DNA of 64,000 bases. Origin: an uncultured Tateyamaria sp. (GTDB lineage: Bacteria > Pseudomonadota > Alphaproteobacteria > Rhodobacterales > Rhodobacteraceae). Position numbers and translations under genes: made by a program. Under the pieces are notes generated by a model. It searched no databases. It saw only the letters and a program-made list of their open reading frames with translations, and was not told the DNA's origin. Where the stretch lies: the NCBI RefSeq assembly GCF_947488715.1, contig NZ_CANLAG010000002.1, positions 372,001 to 436,000 of the forward strand, in the 5' to 3' direction. Below, piece by piece: positions 54,161-62,777 of this stretch; position 1 is the first letter of the stretch; each line of letters starts with the position of its first letter.

Positions 54161-55990
54161 TTACTGCTGGTACCACCAGAATTGCGGCATCCAGTCCGGC
54201 CCATCACCGTAGATCGGAATCACCTCCGGGTGCTTCATTTCCGAGATGTGCGCCACGCGGCCCGTGGTGAATTGCCAGAACGGAACGACATAGCGACCCG
54301 CGGTCAACAGACGGTCCAGCGCGCGCGTGGCGGCGATGCTGCCCTCGCGCGTGGTTGCCGTGAGCATCGCGGTGATCATCGCATCAATCGCTGGTTCCTG
54401 AACGCCCATGAGGTTGGCGGTGCCGTCTTGCGTGGCGGCGTTGGAGCCCCAGTAGAACCATTGTTCATTTCCGGGGCTGAGGGACAGGGCGCGACGGTGA
54501 TAGGTCATGTCGAAATCATAGGTGTTTTCGCGCGCGGTGAACTGGGCGCCATCCACCAGATCAATAGTGACGTCAATGCCAAGCTGTTCCAGCGCCTGCA
54601 TATACAGGTTGGCAATCGCGCGGTCTTCGGTCCGTTGTTGTTCGAGCAGGATGGTAAAGGTGAGCGCCTTGCCATCTGCGTCACGCATCTTGCCGTCCTG
54701 AGTGGTCCAGCCTGCCTCTTCCAAAAGGCCAATCGCCCGTCGCAGGCCCGAACGGTTGCGCAGGGTGCCGTCGCTTTGCGGCAGGGCGTAGCCGTCGATC
54801 ACGCCGGGCAGGAGGGTGTCAGCAAACGGTGCCAGCAGGTCGGCAACTGCACCCGTGGCTGGGCCGGGCTGCATCGCAAGCGGCGAGTTGGAGAAATAGG
54901 ATGTGATCCGCGGCTGCGCACCTCCGGTCAGTGTGTCGTTGATATATTCAAAGTTGAAGGCCGTGATCAGCGCCTCGCGCACGCGCCAGTCGTCAAAGGG
55001 CGCGCGCCGGGTGTTCATCACAAAGCCGGTGATGCCCGATGGTTTCTGGTGGGCGATCTCGGTTTTGACGATCGCGCCGGATTGCACACGTGGAAAGCTG
55101 TACTGGTTGGCCCATATGTCGGCATTGAACTCGCGGATGGCTGAAACCTCGCCCGCCTTGAACGCCTCGAACACCACATCCTGATCGCCGTAAAAATCGA
55201 TGGTGATCTGGTCAAAGTTGAACGTGCCACGCATGAAATTCAGGTCCGCACCCCAATAGTCGGGGTTGCGGGTCAGAACGACACTGCGTGAGGCCTCAAA
55301 GTCGGAAACCACGTAGGCACCCGAACCGATAGGCACATCGTTGATGGTGGCGGCGGCGAAATCCTGACCTTCCCATTGGGCTTTTTGCAGGATGGGGCGC
55401 ATGCCGGCCAACAGGGCCAGTTCGCGATTTTCAGTGTTGAAGGTGAACTTGATGCTGCGCGGGCCGGTCTGTTCCAACGTCTCGATCTGCGACCACAGGC
55501 TGCGGTAGCGCCCGTGACCCTGGGTGCCCAGCGTCTCATAGGACCAAATGACGTCTTCGACCGTGACGGGGCTGCCGTCAGAGAATCGGGCCTCGGGGCG
55601 GAGGGTGAATTCGACCCAGGATCGGTCCTCGGGGACATCAATCGATTCGGCCAGCAGCCCATATAGCGCGAAAGGCTCGCTGCGATTGCGGCCCATCAGA
55701 CTTTCATGGGTCAGAAATCTGAGCTGCCAGGGCACGTTCCCTTTCTGGATGTAGGGATTGAGCGAATCAAAGCTGCCGGTATTGGCCAAAGTGATGGCGC
55801 CGCCCTTGGGTGCGTCGGGATTCGCGTGTGGAAGAGACACAAAATCCGGTGGCAGTTGAGGCGCGCCGTACATAGCTATGCCATGCATTGGCTCTGCTTG
55901 TGGTTGTACGGGTGCTGCAAAAACCGTACCAAGAATCACGCTCGCGGCGGCAAATTTTGCCCATCGAGTACGGAAATAATCCTGCGCCAT
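54161..55990 (-). CDS. YejA-like oligopeptide-type ABC substrate-binding protein
   Basis: A 609-residue periplasmic solute-binding protein (SBP family 5). The start at 55990 gives an N-terminal export segment (RTRWAKFAAASVILGTVFAAPVQPQA). Features of the YejA/oligopeptide group are GGAITLANTGSFDSLNPYI, FTLRPEARFSDGSPVTVEDVIWSYETL and NPDYWGADLNFMRGTFNFDQITIDFYGDQ. No permease or ATPase genes (yejBEF) are on either side, so it is orphaned or they lie elsewhere. The next gene, 21 bases on, is an aquaporin. Confidence 0.92.
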   Translation of the reverse strand: MAQDYFRTRWAKFAAASVILGTVFAAPVQPQAEPMHGIAMYGAPQLPPDFVSLPHANPDAPKGGAITLANTGSFDSLNPYIQKGNVPWQLRFLTHESLMGRNRSEPFALYGLLAESIDVPEDRSWVEFTLRPEARFSDGSPVTVEDVIWSYETLGTQGHGRYRSLWSQIETLEQTGPRSIKFTFNTENRELALLAGMRPILQKAQWEGQDFAAATINDVPIGSGAYVVSDFEASRSVVLTRNPDYWGADLNFMRGTFNFDQITIDFYGDQDVVFEAFKAGEVSAIREFNADIWANQYSFPRVQSGAIVKTEIAHQKPSGITGFVMNTRRAPFDDWRVREALITAFNFEYINDTLTGGAQPRITSYFSNSPLAMQPGPATGAVADLLAPFADTLLPGVIDGYALPQSDGTLRNRSGLRRAIGLLEEAGWTTQDGKMRDADGKALTFTILLEQQRTEDRAIANLYMQALEQLGIDVTIDLVDGAQFTARENTYDFDMTYHRRALSLSPGNEQWFYWGSNAATQDGTANLMGVQEPAIDAMITAMLTATTREGSIAATRALDRLLTAGRYVVPFWQFTTGRVAHISEMKHPEVIPIYGDGPDWMPQFWWYQQ

Positions 55991-56069
55991 TTCGTAAACA
56001 ATCCCTGTTTGCCCTTGTTTTGTTAACAATAGCGGGACGCAGACCTTTACGCATTATCAAACTTTTAGC

Positions 56070-56099
56070 TTGGACTCTGCGCGCGGCTTTGCGTATAAC
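56070..56099 (+). promoter_or_regulatory. promoter of the candidate small RNA
   Basis: TTGGAC (56070-56075) and TATAAC (56094-56099) are separated by 18 bases. Both are close to the sigma70 consensus (4/6 and 5/6). A transcript would start near 56106. Confidence 0.6.
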
Positions 56100-56105
56100 G
56101 TCCGT

Positions 56106-56182
56106 ACTGCTCGATAGGTTTCTTGCCTGTATGAAACCTGCCTCAATAACTTAACGCCAGCTTCGTGCTGGCGTTTTTTTTT
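56106..56182 (+). ncRNA. candidate Hfq-dependent small RNA
   Basis: No plus-strand reading frame ends here, yet a strong plus-strand terminator does. Downstream of a sigma70-like promoter come a 7-bp hairpin AGGTTTC/GAAACCT (56116-56122 with 56133-56139, loop TTGCCTGTAT), a single-stranded stretch GCCTCAATAACTTA, and the terminator hairpin ending in nine T. Promoter, structured 5' part, linker and U-rich terminator make a transcript of about 77 nt, the layout of Hfq-binding trans-acting sRNAs. It may alternatively be an attenuated leader of the RTX gene 75 bases downstream. Sequence family unknown. Confidence 0.6.
56153..56182 (+). terminator. Rho-independent terminator of the candidate sRNA
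   Basis: AACGCCAGC (56153-56161) pairs perfectly with GCTGGCGTT (56167-56175) around TTCGT, followed by an uninterrupted T run to 56182. The minus-strand side has no T run, so it works on the plus strand only. Confidence 0.88.
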
Positions 56183-56257
56183 GGTCTTTCCCCTTGAAGG
56201 TGCAGTCCCGAACGGCGCTGAATAGTGTTCGTTGAACGGTTAGGAACGGGTGCCAGT

Positions 56258-57355
56258 ATGACGTCAATCACACCAATCGAAGACGGGTTTCTGCTTGTGC
56301 AGGACTCATTGACCGAAGGCTACAACACGTTCAGCCTTGCCGTGACAGGTGTTGGGTTAACCCTGTCCCCGGCAGGTGGTTTCGGCGGTGGGCTTGTTAC
56401 CGGTTACACGTTTTCCATCGACTGGTCCCCCGAGGCGGAGGCGCTGGGTCTTGAGGACGAGACCCTTATCACTGCGACGTCCATATCCAGCCCGGCCGAG
56501 GGGTTTGCCGCAACTGCCGAAGACTTAGACACGCTGTTCACGTCGATGACCCTCGTTTACGTCTTTGCTCTGGGCGAAGTCGCCGGCCCCTACGACAGTT
56601 TTGGCGGTCTGGTGATCGACGGCGCGGACAAGGCGGATATCGTCGGATCAGGGCTGAATGACATCGTGCAGGTTCTGGGCGATGGCGCGGTGGTCCGCAC
56701 CGGCAACGGCAATGATGTAGCACTCGCCGCGGAGGGTGCAGGCAGCGTGACCTTTGTCATGGGTGCCGGTGATGACCGGGCCGAAGGCAGTGCAGCACGT
56801 GACGGCATCGCGGGGGGTACGGGCAATGATACCCTGTCTGGTTTTGGTGGCAACGACCGGCTGAATGGCGGTGGTGGTGACGACCATGTCTTTGGCGGCG
56901 CGGGGGCAGACATTCTGCTAGGCGGCGCAGGCGACGATGTGCTGCTGGGCGGTGCGAGCCATGACCGTCTGGATGGTGGCGACGGGGACGACGTGTTGCG
57001 CGGGGATGCGGGCCTTGCACGGCTGACAGGCGGGGCCGGTCAGGATGCGTTTGTGTTTGTGCTGAACGAGGCCATGGCCACGCCTGACACAGCGACGCGC
57101 GCGGTCATCCTCGACTTCGAACAGGACACCGACATGCTTTGGTTTGGTCCAACCGACAATGCCACCTACACGGCCCAAGAGGCGTTTGATCTGTTTTCGG
57201 AACATGCGACGCAGCGGGGCGCGCATGTTGTTGTAGATGCCGAGGGCTTGCGCCTTGTGATCGCCAACGCCGATCTGGACGCCTTTGACGTGACTGATTT
57301 TGTGGATGGCACGGCGGGTGTCAGCATTTTTGCATGGGCTGATACGCTGGCGTGA
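56258..57355 (+). CDS. RTX (hemolysin-type calcium-binding repeat) protein
   Basis: The ATG at 56258 (MTSITPIEDGF) has AGGAAC upstream; 365 residues, very acidic. Residues about 185-255 hold glycine-rich nonapeptide repeats (GGTGNDTLSG, GGNDRLNG, GGDDHVFGG, GGAGADILLG, GGAGDDVLLG, GGDGDDVLRG) that form calcium-binding beta rolls. The C-terminal 100 residues (AVILDFEQDTDMLWFG...) are the usual type I secretion signal region. No enzyme domain is evident in the first 150 residues. It is probably secreted by a type I system encoded elsewhere. Confidence 0.88.
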   Translation: MTSITPIEDGFLLVQDSLTEGYNTFSLAVTGVGLTLSPAGGFGGGLVTGYTFSIDWSPEAEALGLEDETLITATSISSPAEGFAATAEDLDTLFTSMTLVYVFALGEVAGPYDSFGGLVIDGADKADIVGSGLNDIVQVLGDGAVVRTGNGNDVALAAEGAGSVTFVMGAGDDRAEGSAARDGIAGGTGNDTLSGFGGNDRLNGGGGDDHVFGGAGADILLGGAGDDVLLGGASHDRLDGGDGDDVLRGDAGLARLTGGAGQDAFVFVLNEAMATPDTATRAVILDFEQDTDMLWFGPTDNATYTAQEAFDLFSEHATQRGAHVVVDAEGLRLVIANADLDAFDVTDFVDGTAGVSIFAWADTLA

Positions 57356-57416
57356 TGGCCCTTTCGCAGGTGCAGCATTTTGCGTAGATTGCGACCAACG
57401 CAAGAGGAGACGCATC

Positions 57417-58202
57417 ATGGCCCTGACAATCGACCTTTCTGGCAAGACTGCCATCATCACCGGTTCCAACTCTGGCATTGGGTTGGGCATGGCGTGGGAA
57501 CTGGCGCGGGCCGGGGCGGACATCGTCCTGAACTCCTTTTCCGACCGGGACGAAGATCACGCGCTGGCCAAAGAGATCGCCGACGCAACGGGCACGGCCA
57601 CACGGTACATTCAGGCAGACATGTCCAAAGGTGATCAGTGCCGCGCGCTGATCGAGACGGCGGGGAAATGTGATATCCTGATCAACAATGCCGGCATTCA
57701 GCACGTGGCGGGCATCCCAGAATTTCCGGTCGAAAAATGGGATGCGATCATCGCGATCAACCTGAGTTCCGCCTTTCACACCACGGCGGCGGCATTGCCG
57801 ATGATGCGGGCCGCAGGCTGGGGCCGTGTAATCAACGTGTCATCGGCGCATGGCTTGACGGCCTCGCCCTATAAATCGGCCTATATCGCGGCCAAGCATG
57901 GGGTTGTCGGTCTGACCAAGACCACCGCGCTGGAAACCGCCGAAGAGCCGATCACCGCCAATGCAATCTGCCCCGGCTACGTGTTGACCCCGCTGGTCGA
58001 AAGCCAGATCCCCGACACCATGAAGGAATACGACATGGGCCGCGAAGAGGTGATCAAGAACGTCATGCTCAAGCGGCAACCGTCCAAGGAATTTGCCACA
58101 ACCGAGCAGATGGGCGGCACGGCCGCGTTCCTGTGTTCCCCGGCAGCGGATCAGATCACCGGCACGACAATCAGCGTGGATGGCGGCTGGACCGCACTTT
58201 GA
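57417..58202 (+). CDS. bdhA: 3-hydroxybutyrate dehydrogenase (SDR family)
   Basis: A 261-residue short-chain dehydrogenase oxidising D-3-hydroxybutyrate to acetoacetate with NAD. The glycine motif TGSNSGIG, NNAG (91-93), catalytic Ser142 region INVSSAHG, Tyr156 and Lys160 (SAYIAAKHG) are in place. The long QIPDTMKEYDMGREEVIKNVMLKRQPSKEF lid is typical of D-beta-hydroxybutyrate dehydrogenases, as is the ending GTTISVDGGWTA. AGAGGAG precedes the ATG. The patatin gene follows after 40 bases. Confidence 0.92.
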   Translation: MALTIDLSGKTAIITGSNSGIGLGMAWELARAGADIVLNSFSDRDEDHALAKEIADATGTATRYIQADMSKGDQCRALIETAGKCDILINNAGIQHVAGIPEFPVEKWDAIIAINLSSAFHTTAAALPMMRAAGWGRVINVSSAHGLTASPYKSAYIAAKHGVVGLTKTTALETAEEPITANAICPGYVLTPLVESQIPDTMKEYDMGREEVIKNVMLKRQPSKEFATTEQMGGTAAFLCSPAADQITGTTISVDGGWTAL

Positions 58203-58242
58203 TGCGGTTCGTGATTTTGCCCGCGACAAGGATGTTCCTGCG

Positions 58243-59274
58243 ATGACGGTCAAAAAGATCAACCTGGCCCTTCAGGGTGGCGGTGCGCATGGCGCGTTCA
58301 CATGGGGTGTGCTGGATGTTCTGTTGCAGGACACGCGCATCGAAATCGCGGGCATTTCGGGCACGTCTGCGGGTGCGCTGAACGGGGCGGCGGTCAAGGC
58401 GGGGTTGGCCACATCCGGCAGGGACGCCGCGCGCGAGAACCTTGATTGGTTGTGGGAGCAAGTGGCCGGGGTACAGGATCCGCGGTTTCATCAGTGGATG
58501 GCCCAGTTCGGACCCGCACAGGTGTCGCAGGCGCTGGAATATTCGCTGCCCTATGCGCTGGGGGATGCGTTCACACGGATGGTGTCGCCCTATGCCTACG
58601 GGCCGTTTTACCGCAATCCGTTGACGGACATTGTGGCGCGGTTCGATATGGACAAGGTGTGCTGCGATACTGGGCCACAGCTCTTTATCAACGCCACACG
58701 GGTGCGCAACGGTAAGCTGCGCGTGTTCCGTCAGGACGAAGTGACGCCGGATGTCATCATGGCGTCGGCCTGTTTGCCAACTCTGTTTCAGGCGGTCACG
58801 GTCCATGACCGCGAGACCGGACAGGACGAAGAGTTTTGGGATGGTGGATACACAGGCAACCCGGCCCTGTTTCCGATGTTTGATCGGTCGCTGCCGGACG
58901 ACATTGTGGTGATCAACATCAACCCGCTTGAGCGTGAAACACTGCCGCGCACGCCGCAGCAGATCCAGAATCGTATCAACGAGATCAGTTTCAACTCGTC
59001 ACTGCTGCGCGAAATGCGGGCCATCGACTTTGTCCAGCGGCTGTTGGATGACGGGACCTTGCCCGAGGGGCGGATGGCGCGTGTGTTGATCCATATGATC
59101 GCCGATGATGACTTGATGAACGACCTGAGTGTCGCGACCAAAACGGTGCCAAACGGCTATGTCATCGCCAAGTTGAAGGACGCCGGGATGCAGGCCGCGC
59201 GCGCGTTTCTGGACGCGCATTTCGACGACATCGGTGCGCGCAGCACGCTGGACCTGCGCGGGATGTTCGCCTAA
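58243..59274 (+). CDS. patatin-like phospholipase
   Basis: A 343-residue patatin-domain lipase/acyl hydrolase. The oxyanion loop QGGGAHGAFTWGVLD, nucleophile GTSAG with Ser42, and the Asp of the dyad in FWDGGYTGNPALFP (Asp200) are all present, so it should be active. There is no signal peptide. It follows bdhA directly; similar bdhA-patatin pairs occur in other alphaproteobacteria. A role in releasing hydroxybutyrate or other acyl chains is possible but not shown. Confidence 0.92.
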   Translation: MTVKKINLALQGGGAHGAFTWGVLDVLLQDTRIEIAGISGTSAGALNGAAVKAGLATSGRDAARENLDWLWEQVAGVQDPRFHQWMAQFGPAQVSQALEYSLPYALGDAFTRMVSPYAYGPFYRNPLTDIVARFDMDKVCCDTGPQLFINATRVRNGKLRVFRQDEVTPDVIMASACLPTLFQAVTVHDRETGQDEEFWDGGYTGNPALFPMFDRSLPDDIVVININPLERETLPRTPQQIQNRINEISFNSSLLREMRAIDFVQRLLDDGTLPEGRMARVLIHMIADDDLMNDLSVATKTVPNGYVIAKLKDAGMQAARAFLDAHFDDIGARSTLDLRGMFA

Positions 59275-59279
59275 CGCGC

Positions 59280-60029
59280 CTACTCGGGCGGCGTCGTTGG
59301 GTCCTTGCCGTTGGGATAGACGAGGCCCGCCGAGATCACCAGTTTGGCCGCGTCCTCGACACTCATGTCGAGTTCGATCACGTCTTCGGCAGGGAAGAAC
59401 AGCAGAAAACCGGACGTCGGGTTGGGTGTTGTGGGCACAAAGATGCTGAGTAGGGTGCCGGTATTGCCCGCGCGCTTGGACACTTCGCCCTTTGCGATGG
59501 TCGAGATGAACCCGATGGCCCAGATGCCTTTGCGTGGGTATTCGATCAGGCAGGCCTTTTCAAAGGACCGCTCGGACTGGGCAAAGACGGTTTCGGAGAT
59601 CTGTTTGATCCCGGAATAGATCGAGCGCACAACCGGCGTCCGTTCCACCAGGCTTTCTGCATAGCGGATGAGCGAGCGGCCAATGAACCCTTTGGCGACC
59701 CAGCCGATAAAGATCGTGAACAGCAAAAAGACGATAACGCCAACGCCGCGGACGTTCACATTGACCCAGTCGGGGTTTTCGACGCGCAGCCCTGCATCAT
59801 TGAGGACGCTGCGCGGGTTGCCCAGCCAGTAGTTGACGATGGAATCGGGCTGCCAGACGGTTGGCACCAGTGGCCAGACAAACCCGTCAACCCAGCCAAT
59901 CACCGTCCAAATGAGCCAGATGGTCAGACCAACCGGCGCAATCACCACGATCCCGGTCAGAAAGGACGCGCGCAGGCGCGAAAACAGACCGGGCCTGCGG
60001 GGCTCTTGCGGATCAAATGGGGTGTTCAT
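59280..60029 (-). CDS. DUF502-family membrane protein
   Basis: A 249-residue protein with two N-terminal helices (FLTGIVVIAPVGLTIWLIWTVIGWVD and VGVIVFLLFTIFIGWVAKGFIG) and a soluble C-terminal domain. That domain includes VERTPVVRSIYSGIKQISETVF, LIEYPRKGIWAIGFIS and VFVPTTPNPTSGFLLFFPAEDVIELDMSVEDAAKLVISAG, the signature of the DUF502 family. The C-terminal PNGKDPTTPPE is disordered. Function unknown. It converges with the patatin gene, 5 bases apart. Confidence 0.9.
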   Translation of the reverse strand: MNTPFDPQEPRRPGLFSRLRASFLTGIVVIAPVGLTIWLIWTVIGWVDGFVWPLVPTVWQPDSIVNYWLGNPRSVLNDAGLRVENPDWVNVNVRGVGVIVFLLFTIFIGWVAKGFIGRSLIRYAESLVERTPVVRSIYSGIKQISETVFAQSERSFEKACLIEYPRKGIWAIGFISTIAKGEVSKRAGNTGTLLSIFVPTTPNPTSGFLLFFPAEDVIELDMSVEDAAKLVISAGLVYPNGKDPTTPPE

Positions 60030-60052
60030 AAATCGTCGGGCGCCTTCTCTAA

Positions 60053-60066
60053 CGCCTAGTTAGGCG
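60053..60066 (-). promoter_or_regulatory. palindrome in the DUF502 promoter region
   Basis: CGCCTA-GT-TAGGCG is a perfect dyad 24-37 bases upstream of the DUF502 start. On the minus strand TTGTAA-N17-TAACTA places a possible -10 inside it. GTTAGGCG recurs at 60102-60109. An operator is possible. Confidence 0.35.
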
Positions 60067-60102
60067 AGACCATATGGCGTTACAATGGTTTACACCCGGT
60101 TG

Positions 60103-61023
60103 TTAGGCGTGGGGGACAAGTTTGCCCATTTCGGTGGCTATTTCTGCGGCCAGTCGGGCATTGTTGCGCACCAGCGCGATATTTGCCGTCAGCGACCGTC
60201 CGTCTGTCAGTTCGAAAATCCGCTGTAGCAGATATGGCGTCACACCCTTGCCGGTGATGCCGTAGGTGTCGGCGTCTGCGGTGGCCTGAGCGATGATGGG
60301 GGCGAGGGTGGCGCGGTCAATCTCTGCCTCTGTCGGGATCGGGTTTACCACCAGTTGCCCACCGGGCAGGCCCATTGCCGTGCGCATCTCCTGCGCGGCG
60401 GCGATGTCAGCGGCGCGGTCCATGCGCAGAGGCGCGGGCAGGCCCGCGCTGCGCGACCAGAAGGCGGGCATGTCGTCCTGACCGTAGGCGATGACGGGGA
60501 CGCCTTGGGTTTCCAGCACTTCGAGCGTTTTGGGGATATCGAGGATGGCCTTGGCGCCAGCGGCCACAACTGTCACCGGGGTCTGGGCCAGTTCCATCAG
60601 GTCAGCAGAGATGTCGAACGTGCCTTCGGCGCCTTTGTGCACGCCGCCGATGCCGCCGGTGGCAAAAACGCCGATGCCTGCGATGCGCGCGGCGATCATG
60701 GTGGCGGCCACGGTTGTGGCTCCGGTGCCGCCCGTCGCCATGCAGGCCGCCATGTCCGCGCGGCTCAGTTTTGCCACGCCTTTGGCCTGCGCCAGCGCCT
60801 CGAGCTGTGTGTCAGTCAGGCCGCAATGCAGCGTGCCGTCGATCACCGCCATGGTGGCGGGTTCGGCCCCGCCTGCTCGCACGTCCGCCTCGACCTGTCG
60901 AGCGACCTCGAGGTTTTGCGGATAGGGCATGCCATGGGTGATAATCGTGCTTTCCAGCGCGACGACAGGCGTGCCGTTGTTCAGTGCAGCCGCGACAGCG
61001 GGCGAGGGGGTGTGAAGGGTCAT
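60103..61023 (-). CDS. psuG: pseudouridine-5'-phosphate glycosidase
   Basis: A 306-residue enzyme splitting pseudouridine 5'-phosphate into uracil and ribose 5-phosphate. Family motifs: [19 protein letters not shown] with the catalytic Glu, GVAKLSRAD with the Schiff-base Lys, [35 protein letters not shown] and [11 protein letters not shown]. The start overlaps the stop of the kinase gene by 4 bases, so the pair works on successive steps. Confidence 0.95.
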   Translation of the reverse strand: MTLHTPSPAVAAALNNGTPVVALESTIITHGMPYPQNLEVARQVEADVRAGGAEPATMAVIDGTLHCGLTDTQLEALAQAKGVAKLSRADMAACMATGGTGATTVAATMIAARIAGIGVFATGGIGGVHKGAEGTFDISADLMELAQTPVTVVAAGAKAILDIPKTLEVLETQGVPVIAYGQDDMPAFWSRSAGLPAPLRMDRAADIAAAQEMRTAMGLPGGQLVVNPIPTEAEIDRATLAPIIAQATADADTYGITGKGVTPYLLQRIFELTDGRSLTANIALVRNNARLAAEIATEMGKLVPHA

Positions 61024-61913
61024 GTGGGCGTCTTTCCTGAAACATAGATCGCGGCCGCATCGAGCGCGCGGTCAAGCGCCTGCTCGCGGTCCGCGCCGCG
61101 CAATTCGGCGGCAATATGGGCGGCCATGAACGTATCGCCTGCGCCAGTGATGCGGGTGACAAGGACTTGTGGCGGTGTCTGGCTGATCAGCCCGTCTGCC
61201 GAGCCTTCGGTCGCCACATCGCCACCATCTGTGACCAGCACCCGCGCCGCGCCACGGTCCAGCAGCCCCTTGGCCGCATCTTGCGAGTTATCAAAGCCGC
61301 GCTGGCACAAAAGGCCCGCCTCTTCGAGGTTTACATAAAGCGTGCCGCGCGTTCGGGTCAGAAAGGGTGATAGGCGTTCGGCCTTGCCCGGAGACGCAGG
61401 GGCCACGCGCAGGTCGGCCTGCGCCAGCACCGGGCTGGTGGCAATCTCGTTCAACAGGTCCAGCGTCAAATTTCCGTCGAGGGCCGCGAGGCCGGAGTAG
61501 GGGGCGGCATCGGATGCGATGGTGCCGTCGGTCAAGGGGCGCAGGATCTTGGCACCCGCTTTTTCCAGCGAATGGGCGTCGGCAATCGCCGCGATCAGGC
61601 CGTTTGCGCCTTCGACGGCCATGTATTGATCGGTGGGCAGGTCCTCGGACCTGTAGACGGTGTTCGTGATCATTCCGCGCGCTGTGCAGGCGGCGATCAA
61701 CTCGTCCCCTTCGGCATCGCGGCCAATGGCGGTGAGCAGCGCGGGTGTGAGGCCAAAACGCGCCAGCGTCATTGCAATGTTCATGGCAACGCCGCCGGGC
61801 AGGCGGGTGATGCGCCCCGGCACATCCGATCCCTGGCGCATCGCCAATGCGGCGCGCCCAATCACGTCCCACAGGACGGAACCGATGCACAAAATGTCAG
61901 GCTGTTGGGTCAT
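61020..61913 (-). CDS. psuK: PfkB-family kinase, probably pseudouridine kinase
   Basis: A 297-residue ribokinase-like kinase (start at 61913, MTQQPDILCIGSVLWDVIGRAA). PfkB signatures are GGVAMNIAMTLARFG near the N-terminus and VTRITGAGDTFMAAHIAAEL with the catalytic Asp near the C-terminus. The coupled psuG gene makes pseudouridine the most likely substrate: the kinase makes the 5'-phosphate that PsuG cleaves. No dedicated pseudouridine transporter is adjacent. Confidence 0.88.
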   Translation of the reverse strand: MTQQPDILCIGSVLWDVIGRAALAMRQGSDVPGRITRLPGGVAMNIAMTLARFGLTPALLTAIGRDAEGDELIAACTARGMITNTVYRSEDLPTDQYMAVEGANGLIAAIADAHSLEKAGAKILRPLTDGTIASDAAPYSGLAALDGNLTLDLLNEIATSPVLAQADLRVAPASPGKAERLSPFLTRTRGTLYVNLEEAGLLCQRGFDNSQDAAKGLLDRGAARVLVTDGGDVATEGSADGLISQTPPQVLVTRITGAGDTFMAAHIAAELRGADREQALDRALDAAAIYVSGKTPT

Positions 61914-61955
61914 GCCCGTCTTGTGCCGCCCGGCGCACGGCAAGGCAAGAGGCAG

Positions 61956-62777
61956 TCAGCGTGCAGGCACCGCAAAAGTCAGCGCGGCCCAGAACGTGTC
62001 CCACACGGCTTCTGATGTTTCGCCTGTGATGGGTGCCAGGGTCACAGCGTCAAACAGGTAGGTGTGGCCCGGCGTGACAGGGACCTGTGCGATACCATCC
62101 GCATCCGTGCGGTGGAGCGTGATCGTCACCGCGTCACTCGGGTCGCGGTCAAACACTTCGACTTGGGCATCGCTGCGCGGGGCGCCGTCCAGCAGGACCT
62201 GTACCGCCATCATGCCATCGAAATCCGGCGTATAGGGATTGGTCAGGGCAACAAATTCGGTCTTCAGACCCAGCGCCTTGTCATTGCCCGCGGCGTCGCC
62301 CACACCGATCAGCGCCTTGGCGTGGCGGGTGTAGCGTTCCTTGAACGGCACTTCGGGAAAGCCGTTGGCCGCATGGCGCGCGGCGATATCGGGGAAATCC
62401 TTGTGGTCGGCAAATTTCTGGAACTTGGGCCATTCGGAATACGTGACAAAGGAGGGCGTGGTTTCGTGCACGACCCGGACCAACCCACCCACGGGTGCGG
62501 GCACGTCCAGCGCTGGGTTGTCGCCCATGCGTCCTTCGACGGGCCGAACAGTGTCACCGACCACCACGTCAAAGCGCGTGAAGCGCCCCTCGAAATAGGA
62601 GAGTGTTGTGCCTTTGAATTCCTGCCCGTTTTTCAAGCGTGCGGCCAAATTGCCGGACGGCGCGACTTGATAGCTGTCCGCCTCGATCCAGAACTCATGT
62701 GCGGTTGCAACCCCGGCGCAAATGGCGCACCAAAGCGACAGGACAAATCGGATCAAGATGGGGCGGGACAGAGCCAT
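61956..62777 (-). CDS. DUF4198-family periplasmic protein
   Basis: The start at 62777 gives a 273-residue protein with a signal peptide (MALSRPILIRFVLSLWCAICAGVATA) and a mature N-terminus HEFWIEAD. It matches DUF4198 (nickel/cobalt-uptake-associated) proteins: early HEFW motif, PVEGRMGDNPALDVPAP, and a C-terminal beta domain with VQVLLDGAPRSDAQVEVFDRDPSD and TDADGIAQVPVTPGHTYLFDAV. Cleavage after ATA would leave His1 free, as in metal-binding N-termini. It is divergent from the HupE/UreJ-like gene with overlapping start codons. Confidence 0.85.
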   Translation of the reverse strand: MALSRPILIRFVLSLWCAICAGVATAHEFWIEADSYQVAPSGNLAARLKNGQEFKGTTLSYFEGRFTRFDVVVGDTVRPVEGRMGDNPALDVPAPVGGLVRVVHETTPSFVTYSEWPKFQKFADHKDFPDIAARHAANGFPEVPFKERYTRHAKALIGVGDAAGNDKALGLKTEFVALTNPYTPDFDGMMAVQVLLDGAPRSDAQVEVFDRDPSDAVTITLHRTDADGIAQVPVTPGHTYLFDAVTLAPITGETSEAVWDTFWAALTFAVPAR

